A DNA stretch of 64,000 nt, from positions 108,512,001 through 108,576,000 of the forward strand of contig NC_134102.1 of the NCBI RefSeq assembly GCF_000715075.1, in the 5' to 3' direction. Positions 44,086-56,180 of this stretch are shown here, piece after piece. Each line of letters begins with the position of its first letter. Position 1 is the stretch's first letter. This DNA is from Nicotiana tabacum (lineage: Eukaryota > Streptophyta > Magnoliopsida > Solanales > Solanaceae). The notes under the pieces are model-generated. The model saw only the letters and a list, made by a program, of their open reading frames with translations. It was not told the origin of the DNA and ran no database searches. A program made the position numbers and the translations under genes.

Positions 44086-46981
44086 TGTAACGACCCGACA
44101 GGTCGTTTTGAGCTCTAGCACGTCGTTCGGCGGTTTGATTCATTGAGTAGTTTCACTTCTGGTGTTATGACTTGTATGTGTGGTCGGAATTTAATTTCGA
44201 CACGTTCGGAGTTGGTTTGGAAAAAAAATTAAATTAGGAAGCTTTAAGTTAGAAGAGTTGACCAAAGTTTTACTTTTGAGTAAACGACCTCAAAATCGGG
44301 ATTTGAAGGTTCCAATAGATTTGTATGATGATTTTGGACTTGGGCGTATGTTCGGGTCGAAGTATCGGGTGAACCGGGAGTATTTCGATGCATAATACGA
44401 AAGCTTGGCATTTTGAAGGTTTAATAATTTCTTAAGTTTGGGTTGAGGTAGATTTTGATGTTATCAATATTCGTTTGGGATTCCGAGCCTGAGAATAGTT
44501 ATATATGGTGATTTTCGTCTTAGGAGCGTGTCCGGACGTTAATTTGGAAGTTTGTAGGTTGTTTCAGCGTCAATTGGCGAAAGTTGGAAATTTGATGATT
44601 TTTGGGAAGTTTGACCGAGAGTGGACTTTTTGATATCTTGGTAAGATTCCGATTCCGGAAGTGGTAGTAGGTCCGCAATGTCTATTATGACTTGTGTACA
44701 ATATATGAGGTCAATCGGACTTGATTTGATATATTTCGGCACAAGATATAGAATATGGAAGTTTGAAAAATTTATAAGTTTGATTCGAGGTGCAATTTGT
44801 AATTTCTTTGTTGTTATGTGTGATGTGAGACCTCGAGTAGGTCCGTGTTATGTTATGGAACTTGTTGGTATATTCGGACGGAGTCCCGGGTGGTTTGGGA
44901 GAGTTTCAGACGAGGTTCGGGTCATTTTCATTTAATGTTGCAATGTTGTAGGTATGATGGTTCTGGGTTTTCCGCATCTGCGGAAGAATGGGCGCAGATG
45001 TGAGTCCACAGATGCAAACAGTTGGTCGCAGAAGTACAAGTAGGCTTGGATGGGGAGGATCGCAGAAGCGAGGGCCTTGGACGTAGAAGCGATATGGAGC
45101 GAAAAAGCGTGCTTGGCTTCGCACTTGCGGTTGCGCAGAAGCGGATGGAGATCTGCATGTGCGAAGGGTCGACTGGCTAGTGGGTTACACAGAAGCAGAG
45201 CTCGTGTCGCAGAAGCAGCTCTTGTGTCCGCAGAAGTGGAAATGACTGAACAGAACCCTTTAAGTTCGAGGGTTCGATATTTTCACCCATTTTCGGATTT
45301 TGGAGGTCGGTTTGGAAGACCTTTGAGAGGAATTTCACCACACAACTTAGGGTAAGTGTTCTTGACTCCCTTGTAATTACATTTCATGAATTAATCTTCA
45401 TTTGTGGTTTATGATTATCGAATCTTCAAGAGAAATCGAAGGAAATTTCTATAATTTCATAAAACGAATATTTGAGTTTTGAATACCAATTCGGAGTCGG
45501 ATTTGAGTGAAATTAGTATGGTTGAACTCGCAATTGGATGAGTTGTCAAATTTTGTGAGTTTCGTCCAGTTCCGAGGTGTGGGCCCCATTGCAAACTTTT
45601 CCAGCGGAGTTGGAAATTGTTTAAATTGATTAGTTATGGGTATTAAAACACATATTGATTAATTTGCACATTTTTTGCATAGTTTTTGATCGACAAGCAT
45701 CAATTTGAGGTGTTAGAGTGGCGTTGGAGCCGGCTATGGATCTTCAGAGCAAGGTAAGTCTCTTGTCTAACCCTGTGAGGGGGAAACTACCCCCTAGGTA
45801 TTATTTATTGTTATGTGCAACTAGTTGTAGGTTCTACGTACACACGAGGTGACGAGAGTCCGTACATAGCTATAGCATGTTTATGTGTGGGTAGACTTAG
45901 GATCTTATCATGTAATATTTGAACTACTTGAACTCATTTTGCTGGCTCACTTAATTGAATTTATAAATATAATTGATTTAGAAATAAAAATATGTATAGT
46001 AGGCCAAGCTTTAACACATGAGTGGTGAGCGAGTTTTTGAAAAGTGGCAAAGATTATATTCATTTTATACTCTTGTGCTATGATCTAAATGCGTGTCTCG
46101 TAATTCTGGGAACTTCCTTCCCTTTCTTGTGGAGCGGGCCGAATGCCTTGGCAGCATATAAATGCATCTATGATTTGTGCCGCTCGACCCTCGGCAGTGT
46201 ACACATTATTCTGGATCGGGCCGAATGACCTCGGCAGAATCATGCATTATATCATTAGTAGCCTGAATATTCACGAACAAGTCTTTCCACTGTTGCCCAA
46301 CATTTTATATGGTATTCCTTATAAAATACAAGATTTAGAAATTCATGCTTTAAAAGAAGTAAATTGGAAGATTATGTAACTAACAGATTTATCACATCAT
46401 TATCGTATGCCTCATATCTGCTCTTGTTTTATTACATTATTGTATTGGACCTTTAGTAAGTGTCAATGTCAACCCCTTGTCACTACTTCTCCTAGGTTAG
46501 GCTCGATACTTACTAGGTACACGTTGATTTACGTACTCATGCTGCACTTCTGCACTAAATGTACATGAACTGACAAGTTCATTTGATGATCATCTTGGCG
46601 CATAGATGCACCTATTGAGGAGACTTTATGTGAGTTGTATTCCAGGCTACGCGTCGCAGTCAACAGAGTCTCCATCGTACTATTTAATTCATCCTGTCTT
46701 TTTTACCTTCTAGACGGACGTTGTATTGTTGTTGTATCTCTTAGAAAAATTCTAATGCACCGGTGACATCGGGTTTTGGAGTTTCTCTTCCGGTTATTCA
46801 TTATTATGGTTCACGTTAATAATTTATTCACTTTGTAAATTCTATGATATACTGTAAAGTTAAGGAAAATAATGATTTCAAAAATACTAAAATGAGTAAT
46901 TAAATTGAAAAATCACTGTTGGCTTGCCTGACGGAAGCGTTAGGCGCCATCACGACCTATAGTGGATTTTGGGTCGTGACA
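44086..46981 (+). repeat. Complete family 2 LTR (middle of the array)
   Basis: Begins TGTAACGACCCGACAGG after the tract TTAAGTGGGAGAGAA and ends GGGTCGTGACA at 46981; length 2896 bp. Landmarks: GC-rich cluster at about 44965-45245, splice-donor-like GGTAAGT at 45351 and 45753, ACGAGGTGACGAG at about 45844, and two or three diverged units of the tandem motif at 46130-46240. It acts as 3' LTR of the left partial element and 5' LTR of the right one. Confidence 0.92.
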
Positions 46982-49900
46982 GCTTGGTATCAGATCATTA
47001 GGTTGACTTAGGTTTCACGAGTCATGAGCAAGTGTAGTAGAGTCCTGCGGATCGGTACAGAGACGTCTATACATATCTTCGGAAGGCTACAGGGCTGTTA
47101 GGAGCACTTCCCTTATTGATTTCTTTATCGTGCGGTTTGCTTCCATTGAGGTTTGTGCCTCTATTTCCTTCCTACTCAATATTATGCGTCGTGAAGCGCT
47201 TGTTATCAATTGGGCGTCGAGTAGTGGTATTGATACTACAGACATAGTGTAGAATGTTTTTCCTTGCGTGTTCGGGCAGGCTATCATCGTCGCCTTACAG
47301 AAGGGTGCTCTGTTGTTTCAGTTCAGTATCCATACTTTCTATGGTTTTGAGGCTATGCACGGATTTCTATGTTGTTCATGAGTTGTTATTGCACCGTGTT
47401 GGTGTAATGGTAGGGTGCTTATGTATGGATCTCGGCAGTGAATGGCTCAGAAAGAGGATTTCTCAGTGCACGATTTAGAGGTTCAGTATATAATTCCAGT
47501 AAACGAAAGGCAATTGGACTATGAATGTTTAGGTTTGGGTTGATGGGGTAACGAGACATGGTATTCCGAGTGTGATGGAATTTTCATTGTGATGTGGTGT
47601 CGTCGTCCTTGTTTGATCACATTACGGTTTGCCGGTGTTATAATCTTCTTTGATTTTGCCTTCGGAGCAGGGTGTTATGAAATGGTGCTTGAGGGGCGGT
47701 TGTCAGAAATAACGGTGTGCAGCGGTTCAGGATCGAATGGGCGATTCCAATATTGATGGCTCGAGAAAGTTGATCTTCTAGGAGACTTAGAATTTGTAGT
47801 AATTTGTTAGTTCAAGTGATACAGAGATGGATTTTGATTTAATACAACATTTGGGTAATGAAGAATAAGGGAGGAGATGGGTAGGTGTCTTTCGATGGTT
47901 AATTTACTAGCAGGTCAAGTATGAGAAGCGGAGGTCGGGAAGTTTCTTAAAGGAGATGGTTTGACCGAAGTGGGAGAGGCAGAGTAGCATATGGATTCGG
48001 TGGTAGGATAACTACGTACCTTCAAAAAGTGTAGAACGGTCTGGGAATTGTGATGGAAGGTGCTTTGGTATACGTATTTTACTTGGAATGATGGTCACCG
48101 CACGGAGAAAGAGTGAATATGGCAGAAAAGAGTTTGCTTGGAATGAAGAAGGGTGTGAAGATTTGACTATCATTTCAGATGCGATATGACTTGAGTTTGG
48201 ATGATATTGTTGAACTCTCAGTTGATGTTAATGAGGAAGGAACAGACTTATACAACGTCGTGGAAAGAGGTCGGATATGAGATCATGGCTGATGATTCAG
48301 AATGTTCATGAAAATATTTTACAAAACACTTTGAGATATTTGGCGGGTTAACGGTGCGAGATCACGGTAATTGAGAAGGGGGAATCGTGCAGGCTCTACA
48401 TTATGTGATGGTAGCTTAAAACTAAGTGGGGGAGCCCTACCATCTACTATTTGATCGTGTGGTTGTCTGCTTGTGCGGGTTCTGGCTATTGGTGCATTGG
48501 TGAACTATTCGTGACCAAGAAAAGAAAATATCAGGAGTAATTCGAGCAAGGAACTTGATGAATGTGTGCCAAACTTTGTCTTATTGATTCAGGAGCGGGT
48601 TTTGGGAAGACTCAGAGTGTATGCTTTTTGTGGGTGTAATGTACAAGGAAAGAAATTCAGCCGGTTACTTCTTTGAGAGGGTATTCATGTGCTAGCAGAG
48701 CAATGGAGTTTGGTTATATCCGAGACCGGGTCAGAGTGGGTGATTCTTAACAATGGTCCGGTGAGTTCAAGAATTTAAGTCTATTACCTAAGGATTTTGG
48801 GTCCGTTGTATGGTTAAGGATCGAGTTTCTGTAGGGGATTGTAAACGGGGCTTGGAGTGTTCTATGTTATCATCGGGTATGTGGTGCGGTATTGGAGGAA
48901 GGAGGAAATAGCTTCGAATTTGCAGGAGGTCTTGCAGAATATTTATACCAGTTCGAACTGCCATTGTGTGCATGGGAAAGGTATGAGATGAGTTATGAGT
49001 ATTGAGACGATGTGGTCTCGTGATGCGGGTCACTCGGTGTGAGTGCGAATTTAGTTTTTTATGTCTGAATGGAGCTGCTAGTATTTCAAAAGCAAGTCTA
49101 GAGTGAATTTGAAGAAGTTGGGTTGGTTAGTAATGGTTGAATCAGCATGATTGTGGCAGTGATCAGTTTTTTCAGCATAAAGTTATACATATGGTTTGTG
49201 GTTCTACTCGTGGGCTTGACAGACACCATAACTTGATTGATTCGGGAGGTATTTAATTGAAATGGTCTTGTTGTGTAAACGAATTCCGGAAAAGTCATGG
49301 CAGTTTATATTACGACTTGAGGTTGATATATTTTTGCGGTCTGGGAATATAGTTGCGTGTTGCATTGATTCTTCGAAAATGAGCCAAGTGAAAGATTTCT
49401 AGCCGATGGAGTGACTTATTCCACTAGTATTTCAAGGGTTATGGTAAATACGTGTATTATCGCGTAGCAGCGTGATAGGTGCAGTGAGCGACAGGAGAAT
49501 TTGAAAGCTGAGGTTAAGGGTTGCGGTTCGGTGTTGATTAGAATGTCACGACTCGGATGAGCAGGTGTTTAGAGTAAGCTAGCATTTTCTTTAGTGCCAC
49601 CTGAGGACGACGTACTGTGTAAGAGGCCTTGTGTATTGAATTGCGGATTCTTAATTTGTTTTATGAAATTTTAATGATTGGTGGTATGGATGTGCGGACT
49701 TTTCTACCCGAGCAGAAGATTGTGGGAGCATACCCCACGGGGAAATCTGTATAAGTGTGTTATGTTAGGCATTTGATTGCTAAAGATTAAAACCAAGTAT
49801 GGGGATTTTTGGGTACTATCGTTAATGTGGGAGTTTGTTCTGGATTGGGATGGATGCTCGTGTGTGTCATGAATAGGGCCATTGTGATTCCTTGAAAGGT

Positions 49901-51210
49901 TATTAGCCCAGTATGGTATGATCAAAATCGGTTTAAGGTCCATTGGTGGGTCTAATGTGAATGTGTGCTCTACGTAAGGTCGGACATGTTCATTCGTCAT
50001 AACATTCCTTATGAAGGATTCGGCGGGCATTGGATGTTATTTCTCGTCGGATATTCCGTGTAGCCTATATTGTGCCACCTGGGTTGTTAGATGGCTTGAT
50101 TATTCGCATATGTGTTGAGGTCCCGTGTAGCTTGCGGTGTTATATAAGCAGGATAGCTCTCGAGATGCATGTCATTTATCGCACCTTAGTTGTGCTTGGG
50201 TTTGTTAGCGTGTTGCGCTATTCGCCTTCCCAGGATTTGTATTATGCACTGGGCGTGCTTGTGGTCGATATTCGGGTATTTCGTAAGTATAAGCATTACG
50301 GTTTGATGTGTGTGTTTTCTTACTAGTTGTTATGTGCTGATCGGGTTGCACGCTTCAACGATATTACGTATGGATCGAGTTGCATGCCAGAACAATGAAA
50401 TGTTGAGTACGGTTCCCTATATCTATTCTTGTGCATTTTGTTTCTCATTTTCTACAAAACGTTCATAACATATTTTCGGTTGTTGTATTAGCTATGTGGA
50501 CTGGGTAGTTCTTTTCCAGAGTTCATTTTTCCTTATATATCATATTTTAGTTGTGGCTTCTCGGAACCTTGATGGTGTCATATGAGATTTTGATCAGTGG
50601 TTGAGATGGCTCATTGCCTAAGCAGCTTGTATTAGGTGAGACGAGGTTATTGGACCTGGGATTAGTGCTATCAGAATTATGTAGGGTATGTTAAAGGACA
50701 AATATCATGATTCAGTTCAGAATAAGGTAATGGTTCCTCTCAGTAGGAGGGACTTTAGGAATTGCTGATTCGTCAGGTGGCTATGAGTTTCTAAATATCT
50801 CATCCATCGTGGCAGCATTGGAGGATTGGAATCGGGCTTATAGGTGCTATGAGGTATGCTTCGGGCGCCAGGTCAGTGAAGTTTCAGTTGTTGTGCTTGG
50901 AATAGGTTGCCTTGGGCAAACGCGTTATGCGGTACATTTTATGATGTCAGCCTGGGTGCATAATTATGTGTGGATTAAGCATGTGGAGATTTGCACTGTG
51001 TTCGTTTGTTAGAATCAGGTCTTGCAAAGAAATTCAGAAGTTGGAATTTGGTTTTAAAACTTGTTAGCTAATCTTTTGGCTCGAGCTAATGTGTTCAACT
51101 AGATTGTGGTAGCACGGGTAGGTGCACGAGGTGTTAAACACTGATTTAAGATAACTCCAGAGTAGTTCTTAGCACGTTCGAGGAAGAACGTATGTTTAAG
51201 TGGGAGAGAA
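46982..51210 (+). mobile_element. Family 2 internal region (copy 3)
   Basis: The primer-binding site TTGGTATCAGAT follows the LTR at once, and the polypurine tract TAAGTGGGAGAGAA ends at 51210. The length of 4229 bp is close to that of copy 1. It contains the same RNase H and integrase remnants followed by about 3 kb of shared non-coding sequence, with tandem-type motifs (GATCGGGTTGCACGC) at about 50338. No gag, PR or RT. Confidence 0.85.
47250..48250 (+). pseudogene. pol: Decayed RNase H and integrase remnant (copy 3)
   Basis: Colinear with 28930-29890. Recognisable are TTTCTCAGTGCACGATTTAG (the VHDLE region of RNase H) near 47458 and the integrase-like TTAATTTACTAGCAGGTCAA near 47900. Stops occur in every frame. 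The short open frame 47254-47478 is not in the pol frame throughout and is not a gene. Confidence 0.65.
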
Positions 51211-54173
51211 TGTAACGACCCGACCAGTCATTTTGAGCTCTAGTGCGTTGTTCGGCAGTTTGAGTCCTTGAGTAGTTTCACTTTAGTTGTTATGACTTGT
51301 ACGTGTGGTCGTAATTTAATTTCGGGAAGTTCGGAGTTGGTTTGGAAAAAAAATTTAAATTAGGAAGATTTAAGTTGGAAGAGTTGACCAAGGTTTTACT
51401 TTTGAGTAAACGACCTCGGAATCGGGATTTGAAGGTTCCAATAGATTTGTATGATGGTTTAGGACTTGGGCATATGTTTAAGTGGAGTATCGGGTGAACC
51501 GGGAGTATTTTGACGCTTATTACGGAAGGTTGGCATTTTGAAGGTGTAATAATTTCCTAAGATTGGGTTGAGGTAGATTTTGATGTTATCGATATCCGTT
51601 TGGGATTTTGAGCCTGAGAATTTTTCTATATAGTGATTTTGGTCTTAGGAGCGTGTCCGAACGTTGATTTGGAACTCCGTCGGTTGTTTCAGCGTCAATT
51701 GGCGAAAGTTTGAAGTTTGATGATTTTTTGGAATTTGGACCGTGAATGGACTTTTTGATATCAGGGTCAGATTCCGATTCCGGAAATGGGAGTAGGTCTG
51801 TAATGTCTATTATGACTTGTGTGCAAAATTTGAGGTCAATCGGACTTTATTTGATATGTTTCGGCACAAGATATAGAATATGGAAGTTTTTAAAATTTAT
51901 ATGTTTGATTCGTGGTGCAATTTGTAATTTCACCGTTGTTATGTGTGATTTGAGACCTCGAGTAGGTCTGTGTTATGTTATGGAACTTGTTGGTATATTC
52001 GGACGGAGTCCCGGGTGGCCCAGGTGAGTTTCAGACGAGGTTCGAATCATTTGCGTTTCATGTTGCATTGCTGTAGGTATGACAGTTCTAGGTTTTCCAC
52101 ATCTACGGAAGAATGGGTGCAGATGTGAGTACGCAAATGCAGACAGTTGGTCACAGAAGCGCAAGTAGGATTGGATGGGGAGGATCGCAGAAGCGGAAAT
52201 TGGGGCCCATCTGTGGCCCCGCAGAAGTGAGGGCCTTGGACGTAGAAGAGATATGGAGCGCAGAAACGCGTTTGGCTTTGCACCTGCGCAGAAGCGGGTG
52301 GAGATCCACAGGTGTGAGGGGTCCACTGGCTAGTGGGTTCCAAAGAAGCGGAGCTCGTGTCGCAGAAGCAGCTCTTGTGTCCGCAGAAGCGAAAATGACT
52401 GAACAGAACCCTTTAAGTTCTAGGGTTCGATATTTTCACCCATTTTCGGATTTTGGAGCTCGGTTTGGAAGATCTTTGAGAGGAATTTCACCACACAACT
52501 TAGGGTAAGTGTTCTTGACTCCCTTGTAATTACATTTCATGAATTAATCTTCATTTGTGGTGTATGATTATCGAATCTTCAAGAGAAATCGAAGGAAATT
52601 TCTATAATTTCATAAAACGAATTTTCGAGTTTTGAATACCAATTCAGAGTCGGATTTGAGTGAAATTAGTATGGTTGAACTCGTAATTGGATGGGTTGTC
52701 GGATTTTATGAGTTTCGTCGGGTTCAGAGGCGTGGGCCCCACTGCAAACTTTTCGAGCAGAGTTGGAAATTGTTTAAATTGATTAGTTATGGGTATTAAA
52801 AGACCTATTGATTGATTTGCACATTGTTTCCATAGTTTGGGATCGGCAAGCATAGGTTCGAGGTGTTAGAGTGGCGTTGGAGCCGGCTATTGAATTTCGG
52901 AGCAAGGTAAGTCTCTTGTCTAACCTTGTGAGGGGGAAACTACCCCTAGGTGTTATTTATTGTTATGTGCAGCTAGTTGTAGGTGCTATGTACACACGAG
53001 GTGACGAGAGTCTGTACATAGCTATAGCATGTTTATGTCTAGGTAGACTTAGGATCTTATCATGTAATATTTGAACTACTTGAACTCATTTTGCTGGCTT
53101 ACTTAATTGAAGTAATAAATATAATTGATTTAGAAATAAAAATATGTATACTAGGACAAGCTTTAACACTTGAGTGGTGGGAAAGTTATTTGAAAAGTGG
53201 TAAATTTTATATTCATTTTATGCTCTTGTGCTATGCTGTAAACGCATGTCTTGTAATTCCGGGAACTTCCTTCCATTTCTTGTGGAGCTGGCCGAACGCC
53301 TCGGCAATATATAGATACATCTATGGTTCGTGCCTCTCGACCCTCAGCAGTGTATACATTATTCTGGTTCGGGCCGAACGACCTCGGCAGAATCATGTGT
53401 TATATCATTAGTAGCCCGAACATTCACGAACAAGTCTTTCCACTGATGCCCGACATTTTATATGGTATTCCTTATTTATTTGATAATGTCACTTGACATT
53501 TTTCTGAGTTGTTATGGTAGAATACAAGATTTAGAAATTCATGCTTTAAAAGAAGTAAATTGAAAGATTATGTAACTTAAAGGTTTATCCCATCATTGTT
53601 GTATGCCTCATATCTGCTCTTGTTTTATTACATTATTGTATTGGACCTTTAGTAAGTGACGATTTTGACCCCTCGTCACTACTTATCCTGAGTTAGGCTC
53701 GATACTTTCTGGGTATATGTTGATTTACGTACTCTGCACTTTTGCACTAAATGTGCAGGAACTGACAGGTTCATTTGGTGATCATCTTGGCGCATAGGTG
53801 CACCTATTGAGGAGACTTTATGTGAGCTGTATTTCAGGCTACGCATCGCAGTCCATCGAGTCTCCGTCGTACTATTTAATTTATCCAGTCTTATTTACAT
53901 TCTGGACTGACGTTGTATTATTGTTGTATCTTTTAGAAAAATTCTCATGCACTTGTGACACCGGGTTTTGGGGTTTCTCTTCGTGTTATTCATTATTGTG
54001 GTTCACGTTAATAATTTATTCACTTTGTAAATTCTATGATATACTGTTAAGTTAAGGAAAATCACGATTTCAAAAATATTAAAATGAGTAATTAAATTGG
54101 TAACTCACTGTTGGCTTGCCCGACGGCAGCATTAGGCGCCATCACGACCTATACTGGATTTTGGGTCGAGACA
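51211..54173 (+). repeat. Complete family 2 LTR (3' LTR of the array)
   Basis: Begins TGTAACGACCCGACCAG and ends GGGTCGAGACA; length 2963 bp. It is colinear with 44086-46981 throughout, with scattered differences and small indels (for example extra sequence near 52185-52215 and 53475-53520). It contains the GC-rich cluster at 52095-52400 and ACGAGGTGACGAG at about 52996. Comparing the two LTRs would date the insertion. Confidence 0.92.
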
Positions 54174-54340
54174 CTTACCTTGCTACCGAAATTAAATAAC
54201 TGGCTCCAACGCCTCTCTAACTCCTCAAACTGATGCCAAACAATCTGAAACTAATAAAAAACGTGAAAACCAATAAACATATACTCCAATACTCGTAATT
54301 TAATAATTTATAATAATTCCCAACTCCGCTCGTAAAGTCA
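54174..54340 (-). repeat. Continuation of the interrupted family 2 LTR
   Basis: CTTACC at 54174 continues the LTR left at 43510 and matches 38424-38590 (CTCCAACGCCTCTCTAAC). It ends at about 54340, inside the LTR, where gypsy pol sequence of another element begins (CTCGTAAAGTCAACCGCACC). Confidence 0.82.
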
Positions 54341-55235
54341 ACCGCACCCAAGGTAAAGTGCTAGGCCTAATGAAACCCTTATCCAGCAAGTCCTTCAACT
54401 GTGCCTTCAACTCTCGCAACTCTGCCGGGGCCATCCTGTATGGAGGGATAGAGATCGGTTGAGTGTCAGGCAATGCATCAATGCTAAACTCAATCTCCCT
54501 TTCAGGAGGAAGGCCTGGGAGTTCATCTGGGAAAACATCTGGAAATTCATTGACCACGGGGATTAATTGTAGAGTAGGCGGCTTCGCCTCCGCATCCCTA
54601 ATGCGAACAAGATGATAAATGTAACCTTTTGAGATCATCTTCCTTGCCTTAAGATAGGAAATAAACCTACCTTTCGGCGTAGCAATGTTCCCCTTCCATT
54701 CAATGGCGGGTTCACAAGGAAACTGAAACCTAACCATCTTCGTATGACAGTCAACATTTGCATAGCATGAGGCCAACCATTCCATTCCCATTATCACATC
54801 GAAATCAACCATTTCTAACTCAAATAAATTTGCCGAGGTTTGACGACTACAAATCATCACAGTGCAACCTTTATATACCCTTCTAGCAATCACAGAATCT
54901 CCTATCGGAGTGGATACCGCAAGTGGTTTACTTATCAATTCAGGTTCAATGCCAAACTTATTAGCCACAAAGGGTGTAACATATGATAAGGTAGATCCTG
55001 GATCAATTAGCGCATATACATCATAAGAAAACACAGACAATATACCTATAACAACATCCGGAGATGACTCGAGATCTTGTCGACCTATTAGAGCATAGGT
55101 TCGATTTTGAGCACCACTCGAACTCGGCACTGAACCTCTACCTCTACCACGACCTATCGACTGTTGAAAACCTTGTGCTGGAGGTCGAACTGATGAGGAA
55201 GAACCAGACACAGATCCAGTCGGTTGAGCCAGCTC
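54341..55235 (-). pseudogene. pol: Gypsy gag end, aspartic protease and RT start (another lineage)
   Basis: A single open reading of about 290 residues on the minus strand. It has a Ser/Gly/Arg-rich gag end (GRGRGRGS), the protease active-site region [16 protein letters not shown] with DPG in place of DTG at residues 70-72, [45 protein letters not shown] and the RT opening DKGFIRPS. There are no stops, so this is a younger or better kept fragment than the others. After SxLPW it runs into the family 2 LTR at about 54340. Sequence details differ clearly from the other protease copies, so it belongs to a different gypsy lineage. Confidence 0.85.
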
Positions 55236-55301
55236 AGAGTTCTACAAAAAGGGAAGTTGTATGCAAAATTCTCTAAATGTGAAATCTGGTTGAATTCTGT
55301 A
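55236..55301 (+). pseudogene. pol: Short RT fragment in opposite orientation
   Basis: The plus strand reads [16 protein letters not shown], the RT thumb region, wedged between two minus-strand pieces. The same region is present in minus orientation at about 55338-55397. The two form a small imperfect foldback with about 40 bp between arms. Confidence 0.72.
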
Positions 55302-55811
55302 GTGTCGACACTAATACCCTCATCAGATATCACATGGCCAAGGAATGCTACTGAGTTCAGCCAGAATTCACATTTAGAGAGCTTAGCATATAACTTATGA
55401 TCCTGAAGGGTCTGTAATACTATCCGCAAGTGGCCCGCATGTTCCGCCTCCGAACGAGAATACACCAGAATGTCATCAATGAATACGATCACGAACACAT
55501 CAAGATAGGGCCTGAATACACTATTCATGAGATCCATAAAAGCTGCTGGGGCATTTGTTAGCCCGAACGACATCACCAAGAACTCAAAATGCCCATATCT
55601 TGTCCGGAAGGCCGTCTTTGGAATATCCTTCTCCTTAACCCTCACCTGATGATACCCAGAACGCAAGTCAATCTTGGAGAAATACTTGGCACCCTGGAGT
55701 TGGTCAAACAGGTCATCAATTCTTGGAAGTGGATACTTGTTCTTTATTGTAAACTTATTCAACTGTCGATAATCGATACACATCCTTAACGACCCATCTT
55801 TCTTCCGCATA
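55302..55811 (-). pseudogene. pol: Gypsy reverse transcriptase fragment
   Basis: The minus strand from 55810 reads [68 protein letters not shown] (catalytic FIDD at residues 110-113) and [16 protein letters not shown], about 170 residues without a stop. It lies to the right of the protease piece although RT should follow protease to the left, so the element has been rearranged. The right edge is a fusion with EPRV sequence at 55811-55812. Confidence 0.88.
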
Positions 55812-56180
55812 ACAGAGACTGTCTAAAATTCAGATTTCTAGTATCTCTAAGAGCAGCCAAAAACGTCTCTGGTAACCCTTTAAGGGTTAATGGCTTAAAA
55901 GCAATTTGAACCATACCAACAAGAAGATAATTATACTGATTTTTATATAAATCTACATCTTGTTTGTTTAACAACCAAATAGTCTGTTCAGACGAGTTTA
56001 AAGCTAAAGATTGCTCAGTAGTTTTAACTAGTTGTTTTGAAGATTATCAAACCATCCATAATCATAAATTGTTTTAATAGGGACTTTAGGAATTGTCCAT
56101 TTGTTTAATAAATCAAGGTTTTGAGATATATCTACCTCTTCAAGCCTAGTATTTTTCATACTAGTTTCTCCTAAATTCAT
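55812..56180 (-). pseudogene. Endogenous pararetrovirus movement protein, N-terminal fragment
   Basis: The minus-strand start codon at 56180 opens a reading that matches the first 120 or so residues of the plus-strand copy at 62424. A small deletion near 56040 shifts the frame. Downstream, LLNKQDVDLYKNQYNYL and the region to FRQSL are in the second frame. It ends at 55812 in gypsy RT. Movement proteins of this type (30K superfamily) let caulimovirids pass between cells. The fragment is far too short to work and lacks the conserved core. Confidence 0.8.

Larger units (their letters stand above)
43511..54173 (+). mobile_element. Family 2 tandem array: three LTRs, two internals, TSD CTTAC
   Basis: The order is LTR start fragment (43511-43680), internal 3' end (43681-44085), full LTR (44086-46981), internal (46982-51210), full LTR (51211-54173). 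The whole block is flanked by CTTAC at 43506-43510 and 54174-54178, and the host LTR continues on both sides. The outer ends therefore derive from one insertion, and the extra LTR and internal piece arose by later recombination or were integrated as a unit. The first LTR-to-internal junction is at a short shared stretch (AGGATTGG). Confidence 0.9.

Noticed and set aside
49704..50326. Frames 49704-50030 (minus) and 50030-50326 (plus) as captured genes
   Set aside because: The homologous positions in copy 1 (31359-32339) carry only shorter, differently broken frames, and no domain is visible, so coding constraint is not supported.
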